From: Streptomyces marokkonensis
GTDB taxonomy: Bacteria > Actinomycetota > Actinomycetes > Streptomycetales > Streptomycetaceae
NCBI RefSeq assembly: GCF_008312835.1
Contig: NZ_VSKS01000011.1
Coordinates: 124,001-188,000 of the forward strand
Direction of reading: 5' to 3'
DNA length: 64,000 bases
Part shown: piece after piece, positions 1-7,220 of the stretch
Numbering within the stretch: position 1 is the first letter of the stretch
Layout of the letters: the number at the start of each line of letters is the position of its first letter
Translations under genes and position numbers: made by a program
Notes under the pieces: model-generated
Database searches by the model: none
What the model was told of the DNA's origin: nothing
The model's input: the letters and a program-made list of their open reading frames with translations, nothing else

Positions 1-1
1 C

Positions 2-646
2 TGGTCCTGCCCGTCCTGCGGCGGTGTGATGCAGCGCCCCGGCGACGACTGGTTCTGCGGCGAGTGCGGCTTCCGCCGGCCCACCCCGAGCTGGGCGCTC
101 TCCGGCGACCACGTGCTCGACCCGCACGGCTCCGCCTGGCCGATCCACCTGCAGCTGCCGGGCCGCGCCAACAAGGCCAACGCCGCGTCCTCCGCGGCCG
201 TGGCGGCCGTCTTCGGGGTGCCGCCCCAGGTCGCCCTGGAGCGCATGTACCAGGTGCAGGCCGTGGCGGGCCGCTACGACGTGGTCCAGTTCGAGGGCCG
301 GGACCTGCGCCTGCTGCTCGCCAAGAACCCCGCGGGCTGGCTCGAGACGTTCTCGCTGATCGACCCGCCGCCGACCCCGGTGATCCTCTCGGTGAACGCG
401 CGCGGTGCCGACGGCACCGACACCTCCTGGCTGTGGGACGTCGACTACACGCGGCTGACCGGCCACCCGATCTGCGTCGTCGGCGACCGGAAGCTGGACC
501 TCGCGGTGCGGCTGGAGGTCGCGAACCAGCAGTTCCAGGTGTGCGAGAACCTCGACCAGGCGGTCCAGCTGTGCCCGCCGGGCCGGATCGAGGTCATCGC
601 CAACTACACCGCGTTCCAGGACCTGCGCCGCCGCGTCGGCAACTGA
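2..646 (+). CDS. murT: MurT, lipid II isoglutaminyl synthase subunit (5' truncated by window edge)
   Basis: This is the C-terminal part of MurT, the Mur-ligase-like subunit that with GatD amidates the D-Glu of lipid II to D-isoglutamine at the inner face of the membrane. The frame enters from the left edge (first full codon at base 2). It reads C-P-S-C-G and then, 14 residues later, C-G-E-C-G, the four-Cys zinc ribbon that interrupts the central domain of MurT. An N-K-A-N-A-A-S-S segment and a DUF1727-type C-terminal domain follow. The start codon and the ATP-binding P-loop lie outside the window. The gene ends 24 bp before gatD, as in the usual murT-gatD operon. Family assignment is strong from the zinc ribbon plus the neighbour. 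Confidence 0.9.
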   Translation, partial: WSCPSCGGVMQRPGDDWFCGECGFRRPTPSWALSGDHVLDPHGSAWPIHLQLPGRANKANAASSAAVAAVFGVPPQVALERMYQVQAVAGRYDVVQFEGRDLRLLLAKNPAGWLETFSLIDPPPTPVILSVNARGADGTDTSWLWDVDYTRLTGHPICVVGDRKLDLAVRLEVANQQFQVCENLDQAVQLCPPGRIEVIANYTAFQDLRRRVGN

Positions 647-670
647 CCACCACACCTCAGGGGACTTGAA

Positions 671-1399
671 GTGAGCGACAACCAGCTGCGGGTCGTCTGG
701 ATCTACCCGGACCTGCTCAGCACGTACGGCGACCAGGGCAACGCTCTCGTCGTCGAGCGCCGGGCGCGGCAGCGCGGCCTGGACGTGGCGCGGCTCGACG
801 TGCGCAGCGACCAGCCGATCCCGACCTCCGGCGACATCTATCTGATCGGCGGCGGCGAGGACCGTCCGCAGCGGCTGGCCGCCGAGCGGCTGCGCCGGGA
901 CGGCGGTCTGCACCGCGCGGTCGAGAACGGCGCGATCGTGTTCTCGGTGTGCGCCGGCTACCAGATCCTCGGCCACGAGTTCATCAACGACCTCGGCCAG
1001 CGCGAGCCCGGCCTCGGACTGCTCGACGTGGTCTCGGTCCGCGGTGAGGGCGCCCGCTGCGTGGGCGACGTCCTGGCGGACATCCACCCGCAGCTGGGGC
1101 TGCCCCCGCTGACCGGGTTCGAGAACCACCAGGGCGTCACCCACCTGGGCCCCACGGCCCGCCCGCTCGCCCAGGTCCGCTTCGGCAACGGCAACGGCAC
1201 CGGGGACGGCACGGAGGGCGCGTTCAACGAGACCGTCTTCGGCACGTACATGCACGGTCCCGTGCTGGCCCGCAACCCGCAGATCGCGGACCTGCTGCTG
1301 AAGCTGGCGCTCGACGTCAACGCGCTGCCGCCGACCGACGACCACTGGTACGAGGCGCTGCGGAACGAGCGCATCGCGGCGGCGCAGCAGCCCGCCTGA
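671..1399 (+). CDS. gatD: GatD, glutamine amidotransferase subunit of the MurT/GatD complex
   Basis: This 242-aa class I (CobB/CobQ-type) glutaminase supplies ammonia to MurT for lipid II amidation. The nucleophile sits in V-C-A-G-Y-Q at Cys94, the same number as in the characterised Staphylococcus GatD. The catalytic His is H195 in Y-M-H-G-P. The substrate loop G-G-G-E-D near residues 60-64 and F-E-N-H near 150 also fit. The start is GTG at 671 with AGGGGAC just upstream; the spacing from murT (24 bp) implies cotranscription. The protein is cytosolic, with no membrane segment. CobQ-like cobyric acid synthase is the main alternative family, but its length and partner are wrong here. Confidence 0.92.
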   Translation: MSDNQLRVVWIYPDLLSTYGDQGNALVVERRARQRGLDVARLDVRSDQPIPTSGDIYLIGGGEDRPQRLAAERLRRDGGLHRAVENGAIVFSVCAGYQILGHEFINDLGQREPGLGLLDVVSVRGEGARCVGDVLADIHPQLGLPPLTGFENHQGVTHLGPTARPLAQVRFGNGNGTGDGTEGAFNETVFGTYMHGPVLARNPQIADLLLKLALDVNALPPTDDHWYEALRNERIAAAQQPA

Positions 1400-1588
1400 A
1401 CCGGCCGCGGACCCGGGCGCGGACGGGTCCTGCCGGCCCGTCTGACGGCTGCTCCGCACAGGTGAGCGGGGTCGTCCAGCAGGCGGACGCGAGGTGCGGC
1501 CCCGCCCCCCGATGCCGCTAGGGTGGCGGGGATCGAGCCGGACAGCGCGGTCCGGTCCCGGCCCTCATCGAGAAGGTTGTTTCGGGCT

Positions 1589-2614
1589 ATGCGCATTGGT
1601 GTCCTCACGTCCGGCGGCGACTGCCCCGGCCTGAACGCCGTCATCCGGTCCGTCGTGCACCGCGCCGTCGTCGACCACGGCGACGAGGTCATCGGCTTCC
1701 GGGACGGGTGGAAGGGCCTCCTGGAGTGCGACTACCTCAAGCTCGACCTCGACGCGGTGAGCGGCATCCTCGCCCGCGGCGGCACCGTCCTCGGCTCCTC
1801 CCGGGTGCGCCCCGAGCACCTGCGGGACGGTGTGGAGCGGGCCAGGGGGCACGTCCGGGACCTGGGCCTCGACGCGATCATCCCGATCGGCGGTGAGGGC
1901 ACGCTCAAGGCGGCCCGGCTGCTCTCCGACAACGGCCTGCCGATAGTCGGTGTGCCGAAGACCATCGACAACGACATCGCGGTCACCGACGTCACCTTCG
2001 GGTTCGACACCGCCGTAGGGGTGGCGACCGAGGCCCTGGACCGGCTCAAGACCACCGCCGAGTCCCATCAGCGCGTGCTGATCGTGGAGGTCATGGGCCG
2101 GCACACGGGCTGGATCGCGCTGCACTCCGGCATGGCGGCCGGCGCGCACGCCATCGTCGTGCCCGAGCGGCCCTTCGACATCGACGAGCTGACCGCGAAG
2201 GTCGGCGAGCGGTTCTCGGCCGGGAAGCGGTTCGCGATCGTGGTCGCCGCGGAGGGGGCCAAGCCGAAGGCCGGCACCATGGACTTCGACGAGGGCGGCA
2301 AGGACGTGTACGGCCACGAGCGGTTCGCCGGGATCGCCCGGCAGCTCTCCATCGAGCTGGAGTCGCGTCTCGGGAAGGAGGCGCGGCCGGTGATCCTGGG
2401 GCACGTGCAGCGCGGCGGGACGCCGACGGCGTACGACCGGGTGCTGGCGACGCGGTTCGGGTGGCACGCGGTGGAGGCGGTGCACCGGGGTGAGTTCGGG
2501 CGGATGACCGCGCTGCGGGGTACCGACATCGTGATGGTCTCCCTCGCGGATGCGGTCGAGACGTTGAAGACGGTGCCGGAGTCCCGGTACGCGGAGGCGG
2601 AGTGCGTGCTGTGA
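1589..2614 (+). CDS. pfkA: 6-phosphofructokinase (ATP-type, actinobacterial group)
   Basis: This 341-aa enzyme phosphorylates fructose 6-phosphate to the 1,6-bisphosphate in glycolysis. The ATG at 1589 begins M-R-I-G-V-L-T-S-G-G-D-C-P-G, the standard N terminus; an in-frame GTG at 1523 would add 22 unlikely residues. Donor-specificity positions read Gly104 (G-G-E-G) and Lys124 (P-K-T-I-D-N-D). Gly104 is the ATP-enzyme residue and Lys124 is typical of PPi enzymes, a combination known in actinobacterial PFKs that still use ATP. Other motifs are F-G-F-D-T-A-V and G-R-H-T-G-W. Streptomyces usually carry several pfkA copies; the position next to murT/gatD suggests the pfkA3 type. A terminator-like hairpin follows at 2720. 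Confidence 0.93.
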   Translation: MRIGVLTSGGDCPGLNAVIRSVVHRAVVDHGDEVIGFRDGWKGLLECDYLKLDLDAVSGILARGGTVLGSSRVRPEHLRDGVERARGHVRDLGLDAIIPIGGEGTLKAARLLSDNGLPIVGVPKTIDNDIAVTDVTFGFDTAVGVATEALDRLKTTAESHQRVLIVEVMGRHTGWIALHSGMAAGAHAIVVPERPFDIDELTAKVGERFSAGKRFAIVVAAEGAKPKAGTMDFDEGGKDVYGHERFAGIARQLSIELESRLGKEARPVILGHVQRGGTPTAYDRVLATRFGWHAVEAVHRGEFGRMTALRGTDIVMVSLADAVETLKTVPESRYAEAECVL

Positions 2615-2719
2615 TCCCGCGGCGCCGCCGGTAAGAGGCCGGATCGCCGCGGTTCGTGGCGGGCTCCGGGCCGTCCGTGGCCGACCGCACGGTTCCCCGC
2701 GCCCCTTTCGGGGTGCCTG

Positions 2720-2751
2720 CCGCCCCCGGTGACAGAGGTCGCCGGGGGCGG
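2720..2751 (+). terminator. Hairpin after pfkA
   Basis: The 10-bp arms CCGCCCCCGG (2720-2729) and CCGGGGGCGG (2742-2751) flank a 12-nt loop, followed by a short T/C-rich stretch. It lies between pfkA and the next gene and probably ends the pfkA transcript. Confidence 0.6.
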
Positions 2752-2806
2752 TTCTACTCTGGTGCGGACAGATGGCGCACAACCTGCACGAAACTGGAGC
2801 CGGCGG

Positions 2807-3757
2807 ATGGATCACAGCGGGCACGGTATGACCATGGATCTGCCGCCGTTCACGCTGGGGCGGGGCCTTGCCTGGTCGGCGGATCCCTTCTTCCTCATCG
2901 CGTGCCTGCTGGGGCTGGCGCTGTACGGCTGGGGCGTGGTCCGGCTGGTGCGGCGCGGTGACAAGTGGCCGGTGGGGCGGACCGTCGCGTTCGCCGCCGG
3001 TGTGCTGAGCATCGGGCTCATGATGTGCACCAAGCTGAACGACTACGGCATGGTCATGTTCAGCGTGCACATGGTGCAGCACATGGTGATCAGCATGGTG
3101 TCGCCGATCCTGATCCTCCTCGGTGCCCCGATCACCCTGGCCCTGCGGGCGCTGCCGCCGGCCGGGCGCGGTCGCAAGGGCCCGCGTGAACTGCTGCTGA
3201 TGCTGCTGCACAGCCGCTACATGCGGATCATCACCCACCCGGTGTTCACCATTCCGATGTTCATCGCGAGCCTGTACGGCCTGTACTTCACCCCGCTGTT
3301 CGACTTCCTGATGGGTTCCCGGGTCGGGCACATCGCGATGATGGTGCACTTCCTCGCCGTCGGCCTGGTGTTCTTCTGGCCGATCATGGGCGTGGACCCG
3401 GGCCCGCACCGGCCGGGCTATCTGATGCGAATGCTGGAACTGTTCGCGGGCATGCCGTTCCACGCGTTCTTCGGCATCGCCCTGATGATGGCGTCGACGC
3501 CGATGGTCACGACGTTCGAGAATCCGCCCGCCTCACTCGCCGTCGACGCGCTGTCCGACCAGAACGCGGCCGGCGGAATCGCCTGGGCGTTCAGCGAGGT
3601 TCCCTCCGTCCTGGTGCTGATCGCGCTGCTGTTCCAGTGGTACGCCTCGGACCAGCGGCAGGCGAAGCGCGAGGACCGCGCCGCCGACCGGGACGGCGAC
3701 AAGGAACTCGAGGCGTACAACGCCTATCTGGCCTCACTGCACGCACACCGGAACTGA
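2807..3757 (+). CDS. CtaG-type cytochrome c oxidase assembly membrane protein
   Basis: This 316-aa integral membrane protein belongs to the caa3_CtaG family, linked to copper delivery or assembly of haem-copper oxidases. It has about seven hydrophobic helices. Clustered Met and His residues are present (H-S-G-H-G-M-T-M at the N terminus, H-M-V-Q-H-M-V in an early helix, M-M-V-H-F in the middle), which suits copper binding. ATG at 2807 was chosen over upstream in-frame starts because M-D-H-S-G-H-G begins the conserved region. The C-terminal tail is charged and cytosolic (R-Q-A-K-R-E-D-R). The gene stands alone between pfkA and a Ser/Thr kinase gene. The exact metal role is inferred from the family. 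Confidence 0.8.
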   Translation: MDHSGHGMTMDLPPFTLGRGLAWSADPFFLIACLLGLALYGWGVVRLVRRGDKWPVGRTVAFAAGVLSIGLMMCTKLNDYGMVMFSVHMVQHMVISMVSPILILLGAPITLALRALPPAGRGRKGPRELLLMLLHSRYMRIITHPVFTIPMFIASLYGLYFTPLFDFLMGSRVGHIAMMVHFLAVGLVFFWPIMGVDPGPHRPGYLMRMLELFAGMPFHAFFGIALMMASTPMVTTFENPPASLAVDALSDQNAAGGIAWAFSEVPSVLVLIALLFQWYASDQRQAKREDRAADRDGDKELEAYNAYLASLHAHRN

Positions 3758-3779
3758 ATTCACTGATTCCCCCGTCCCC

Positions 3780-3807
3780 TTGAACGGGCGAATTCCTCCA
3801 GTAGCAT
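3780..3807 (+). promoter_or_regulatory. Candidate sigma-70 type promoter of the kinase gene
   Basis: TTGAAC (3780-3785), a 16-bp spacer and TAGCAT (3802-3807) form a plausible HrdB-class promoter. It would give a leader of about 180 nt before the kinase start at 3997. I found no convincing gene in 3758-3996. Confidence 0.5.
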
Positions 3808-3996
3808 GATGCGCCAGGGGGAACCGCCGAGGGGGAGCGGTAATGGGACGTCACACGTTCACGCACGGGGCAGGAATAGCAACACCATTACGCAAAGGGA
3901 ATGCCTGTTCCCTTTGCTCCGCCGCTGTGGAACGCATTCACGATCGCGTGTGGAATCGCGTTGCGGCCCGGCGATCGTTCTCGTGGGAGTGACCGG

Positions 3997-5802
3997 ATGC
4001 CCTCGGGATCACCGACGTCGGGAGTGGGCCGGGTGATCGCCGGCCGATATCTGCTGCTGCGCCGGCTGGGCGGCGGTGGCATGGGACATGTCTGGCTCGC
4101 CCATGACCAGCGGCTGGCCTGCGAGGTCGCGCTGAAGGAGATCGTGTTCGGCGATCCGGCCGAGCCCGGACAGGAGCGGGAGGCCCGGGTCGCCCGGGCA
4201 CACGCGGAGGCCCGGCACGCGGCCGGTCTGCGCGGTCACCCCCATGTGGTGACCGTGCACGACGTGCTGGAGCACGAAGGGCTGCCGTGGATCGTCATGG
4301 AGTACCTCGCGGGCGCCGTCGACCTGCGCGATCGGCTCGCCCGGAGCGGTCCGCTCGCCCCTGCCGAGTGCGCCCGGATCGGGCTGGCCGTGCTGGACGC
4401 GCTCACGGCCGGGCACGAGCGGGGCGTCCTGCACCGGGACGTGAAACCGGCGAACATCCTGCTCGCGCCGGACCGCACCGGGGCACCGCACGGGCGCGTC
4501 CTGCTCACCGACTACGGCATCTCCGTGCAGCCGGACACCGGGGAGACGCGGTACACCATGGCGTCCGCGCTGGTCGGCACCGTCGGTTATCTGGCGCCGG
4601 AGCGCGCCACCGGCGGCCCGCCCACCCCCGCGGCCGACCTGTTCTCGCTCGGCTGCACGCTGTACCACGCGGTGGAGGGCCGCGCACCCTTCGCGCGGGA
4701 CTCCCCGCTGGCGTCGGTCACCGCCGTGGTCACGGAGGATCCGCGGGCGCCGGTGCGGGCGGGCGCCCTGGAGCCGGTGCTGCGCGGCCTGCTCGCCAAG
4801 GACCCGGAGCGGCGGACGACCGCGCGGGAAGTGGAGGCCGAACTGGCGCGGATCGTGACGCCCCGGTCGGAGACGTACCCGCGGACGCGGACGGACCTCG
4901 GATCCCGGGCCCCGTGGGACGTCCCCGCGCCTCCGGCGCCCGAGGCGGCCGCACCTGGGCCCTCCGGCGCCGGTCACCACCGCCGCCCCCGCGCCTTGCG
5001 CGCGGTGCTCGCCGGCGGTCTGGGCACGGTGCTCGCCCTGGGCGGGGCCTGGTACGCGCTGGCCGGCCGGGAGGCCGCGGGCGGCGGGAGTGCGGCGCCG
5101 TACGGCGGGACGGTGGGGCTGGTGGAGCCGTTACGGAAGGGCGACTGCGTGGTGGCCGGCTGGCCCGGCGGCACCCGGTTCACCGGCACGCCCCGGCTGG
5201 CCGTCGACCCGACCTGCGCGGACGAGGCTCCCGACGGGCAGGTGGTGGCGTTCGTGCCGGCCGCCTCGCACGAGGAGGCACGGGAGCGGGGCCCGGCCCT
5301 GTGCGAGGAGCGGACGCGGGAGCTGCGCGACCGGCTGGCCGACGTCCGGGGGCTGGCCGTCGTACCGGCGCCGGACGGGTTCGGGGCGGCCGGGCGGCGT
5401 ACCGCGTGTCTGGTGCTGGGAGCGCACGGGCCGGTGTACGGACCGCTCGGGGACCGGCGCCGCCCGGGAACGGCGTTCGCCGACACGGCGACGATGCAGC
5501 GCCGGGACTGTCTGGAGGTGCGGTCCCGCCGGGAGGCACGGCTGGTGTCGTGCGAGGGACCGTACGACGAGCTGGTGCTCGGCTTCACCCGGCTGGGCGA
5601 GGACGTCACGCTCGCCGGGGCGCGCGCCGAGGCGGACACCGCGTGTGCCCGCGAGGTGCCGCCGCGCGACTACGGCTTCGACCCGTCGGACCACGAAGCC
5701 GGGGCGTGGACGAGTGAGGGGCCCTGGAAATCGGGCACACATCTGGTCGTCTGCACCGTACGGAGGCAGAACGGGGGCACCATGGAGGGAGCCGAACCAT
5801 GA
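3997..5802 (+). CDS. Membrane-anchored Ser/Thr protein kinase containing a TTA (bldA) codon
   Basis: This 601-aa PknB-type kinase has a Gly loop (L-G-G-G-G-M-G-H-V) at residues 24-32, catalytic Lys47 (V-A-L-K), H-R-D-V-K-P-A-N at 147-154 with Asp148, and D-Y-G (not DFG) at 172-174. A Pro/Ala-rich linker runs to about 330, then one membrane helix at about 336-356. The extracellular part of about 245 residues is Cys-containing and without PASTA repeats, so the signal it senses is unknown. ATG 3997 is preferred over ATG 3901 because GGGAG lies 8 nt upstream. Leu379 is encoded by TTA (5131-5133), the only in-frame TTA found in the window, which predicts dependence on bldA tRNA. A small membrane protein gene follows. 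Confidence 0.9.
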   Translation: MPSGSPTSGVGRVIAGRYLLLRRLGGGGMGHVWLAHDQRLACEVALKEIVFGDPAEPGQEREARVARAHAEARHAAGLRGHPHVVTVHDVLEHEGLPWIVMEYLAGAVDLRDRLARSGPLAPAECARIGLAVLDALTAGHERGVLHRDVKPANILLAPDRTGAPHGRVLLTDYGISVQPDTGETRYTMASALVGTVGYLAPERATGGPPTPAADLFSLGCTLYHAVEGRAPFARDSPLASVTAVVTEDPRAPVRAGALEPVLRGLLAKDPERRTTAREVEAELARIVTPRSETYPRTRTDLGSRAPWDVPAPPAPEAAAPGPSGAGHHRRPRALRAVLAGGLGTVLALGGAWYALAGREAAGGGSAAPYGGTVGLVEPLRKGDCVVAGWPGGTRFTGTPRLAVDPTCADEAPDGQVVAFVPAASHEEARERGPALCEERTRELRDRLADVRGLAVVPAPDGFGAAGRRTACLVLGAHGPVYGPLGDRRRPGTAFADTATMQRRDCLEVRSRREARLVSCEGPYDELVLGFTRLGEDVTLAGARAEADTACAREVPPRDYGFDPSDHEAGAWTSEGPWKSGTHLVVCTVRRQNGGTMEGAEP

Positions 5803-5815
5803 GGAGGGTGTTGCG

Positions 5816-5992
5816 ATGCCCGGTACCACGAACGGTTCCACCTCGACGAAGACCATGGGAGTGCTCACCGTCGGCGCCCTGGTCGCCGTGACGGCGTACA
5901 CGGTGGCGCTCGGGAGCAACGGCTGGCTGTGGTTCGGCTGGGTCGTCCTCGGCCTGATCACGCTCGGGATGGTGGCCACCCGCAGCACCTGA
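5816..5992 (+). CDS. Small two-helix membrane protein
   Basis: This 58-aa protein has a polar N terminus (M-P-G-T-T-N-G-S-T) and two hydrophobic stretches, about residues 15-31 and 37-53, so it is probably a hairpin in the membrane. The start ATG 5816 has a strong GAGGAGG site 8 nt upstream. It begins 13 bp after the kinase stop and so is likely cotranscribed with it. I do not recognise a family with a known function. The context suggests an accessory to the kinase, but that is inference. Confidence 0.65.
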   Translation: MPGTTNGSTSTKTMGVLTVGALVAVTAYTVALGSNGWLWFGWVVLGLITLGMVATRST

Positions 5993-6014
5993 GGAGCGCT
6001 GGGGGCGGCGGGCC

Positions 6015-7220
6015 TCACCTCGGGGTGAGCCGCCCCGTCAGGTGGACGCCCGGCTGGTACTTCGGCAGCCGGACGGTGATCTTCATGCCGGCGCCCACGG
6101 CCGTCTCGATGACGAGGCCGTGGTCGTCGCCGTAGGTCTGGCGGAGCCGGTCGTCGACGTTGGACAGCCCGATGCCGCCGGTGGGGCTGGCCTCGCGGGC
6201 AAGGATGCGGCGCAGCAGGCCCGGGTCCATCCCGGCGCCGTCGTCCTCGATGACGACGAGGGCCTCGGCACCGGCGTCCTGCGCGGTGATCTGGATGTGG
6301 CACTTGTCGGCCTTGCCCTCCAGGCCGTGCTTGACGGCGTTCTCCACCAGCGGCTGGAGGCAGAGGAAGGGCAGCGCGACCGGCAGCACCTCCGGGGCGA
6401 TCTGCAGGGTGACGGAGAGGCGGTCGCCGAAGCGTGCCCGGACCAGTGCCAGGTAGTGGTCGATGGCGTGGAGTTCGTCGGCGAGGGTGGTGAAGTCGCC
6501 GTGCCGGCGGAACGAGTAGCGGGTGAAGTCGGCGAACTCCAGCAGCAGTTCGCGGGCACGCTCGGGGTCGGTGCGCACGAACGAGGCGATCACGGCCAGC
6601 GAGTTGAAGATGAAGTGGGGCGAGATCTGCGCCCGCAGGGCCCTGATCTCGGCCTCGATGAGGCGGGTGCGGGACTGGTCGAGGTCGGCCAGTTCGAGCT
6701 GGACGGACACCCATCGGGCGACCTCGCCGGCGGCCCGCACCAGGACGGCGGACTCGCGGGGCGCACAGGCGACGAGCGCTCCGTGCACCCGGTCGTCGAC
6801 GGTGAGCGGGGCGACCACGGCCCAGCGCACGGTGCAGTCGGGGGTGTCGCAGGTGAGCGGGAAGGCCTCGCCGCGGCCGGTGTCGAGAGGGCCGGTCAGG
6901 CGTTCCATGATCTCGGTGCGGTGGTGGGCGCCGGCACCGTCCCAGACGAGGACCTGTTCGCGGTCGGTGAGGCACAGGGCGTCCGTGCCCAGCAGGGAGC
7001 GCAGTTTGCGGGCGGACTTCCCGGCGGTCTCCTCGGTCAGGCCCGCGCGGAGCGGGGGTGTGGCCAGCGAGGCGGTGTGCAGGGTCTCGAAGGTGGCGTG
7101 CTCGACGGGGGTGCCGAGTCCGGCGAGGCTGGCGGGCCGTGCGGTGCGCCGGCCGATCCAGAATCCGGCCGCCAGCAGCGGCAGTACGGCGACCAGCAGA
7201 CCGGCGAGGAAGCCGCTCAT
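6015..7220 (-). CDS. LytS/BtsS-type sensor histidine kinase
   Basis: This 401-aa kinase has one N-terminal membrane helix (about residues 3-24, L-A-G-L-L-V-A-V-L-P-L-L), a GAF-like sensor region (about 45-175), the LytS His-kinase motif R-A-Q-I-S-P-H-F-I-F-N-S-L around residues 200-215 holding the phosphorylated His, and a C-terminal HATPase with V-E-N-A-V-K-H and D-D-G-A-G-M. It lacks the multi-helix 5TM domain of classical LytS. The ATG at 7220 overlaps the symporter stop (ATGA, 7217-7220), so translation is coupled. It would phosphorylate the LytTR regulator encoded at the head of the same operon. The presence of a symporter suggests an organic acid signal, by analogy with E. coli BtsSR and YpdAB. 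Confidence 0.88.
   Translation of the reverse strand: MSGFLAGLLVAVLPLLAAGFWIGRRTARPASLAGLGTPVEHATFETLHTASLATPPLRAGLTEETAGKSARKLRSLLGTDALCLTDREQVLVWDGAGAHHRTEIMERLTGPLDTGRGEAFPLTCDTPDCTVRWAVVAPLTVDDRVHGALVACAPRESAVLVRAAGEVARWVSVQLELADLDQSRTRLIEAEIRALRAQISPHFIFNSLAVIASFVRTDPERARELLLEFADFTRYSFRRHGDFTTLADELHAIDHYLALVRARFGDRLSVTLQIAPEVLPVALPFLCLQPLVENAVKHGLEGKADKCHIQITAQDAGAEALVVIEDDGAGMDPGLLRRILAREASPTGGIGLSNVDDRLRQTYGDDHGLVIETAVGAGMKITVRLPKYQPGVHLTGRLTPR

Noticed and set aside
3901-3996. Upstream ATG extending the Ser/Thr kinase by 32 residues
   Set aside because: No ribosome site, and the added residues are not kinase-like; ATG 3997 has GGGAG at good spacing.
3806-4036. Short plus-strand frame in the kinase leader
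   Set aside because: Overlaps the kinase start in another frame, Arg-rich, no ribosome site or family.
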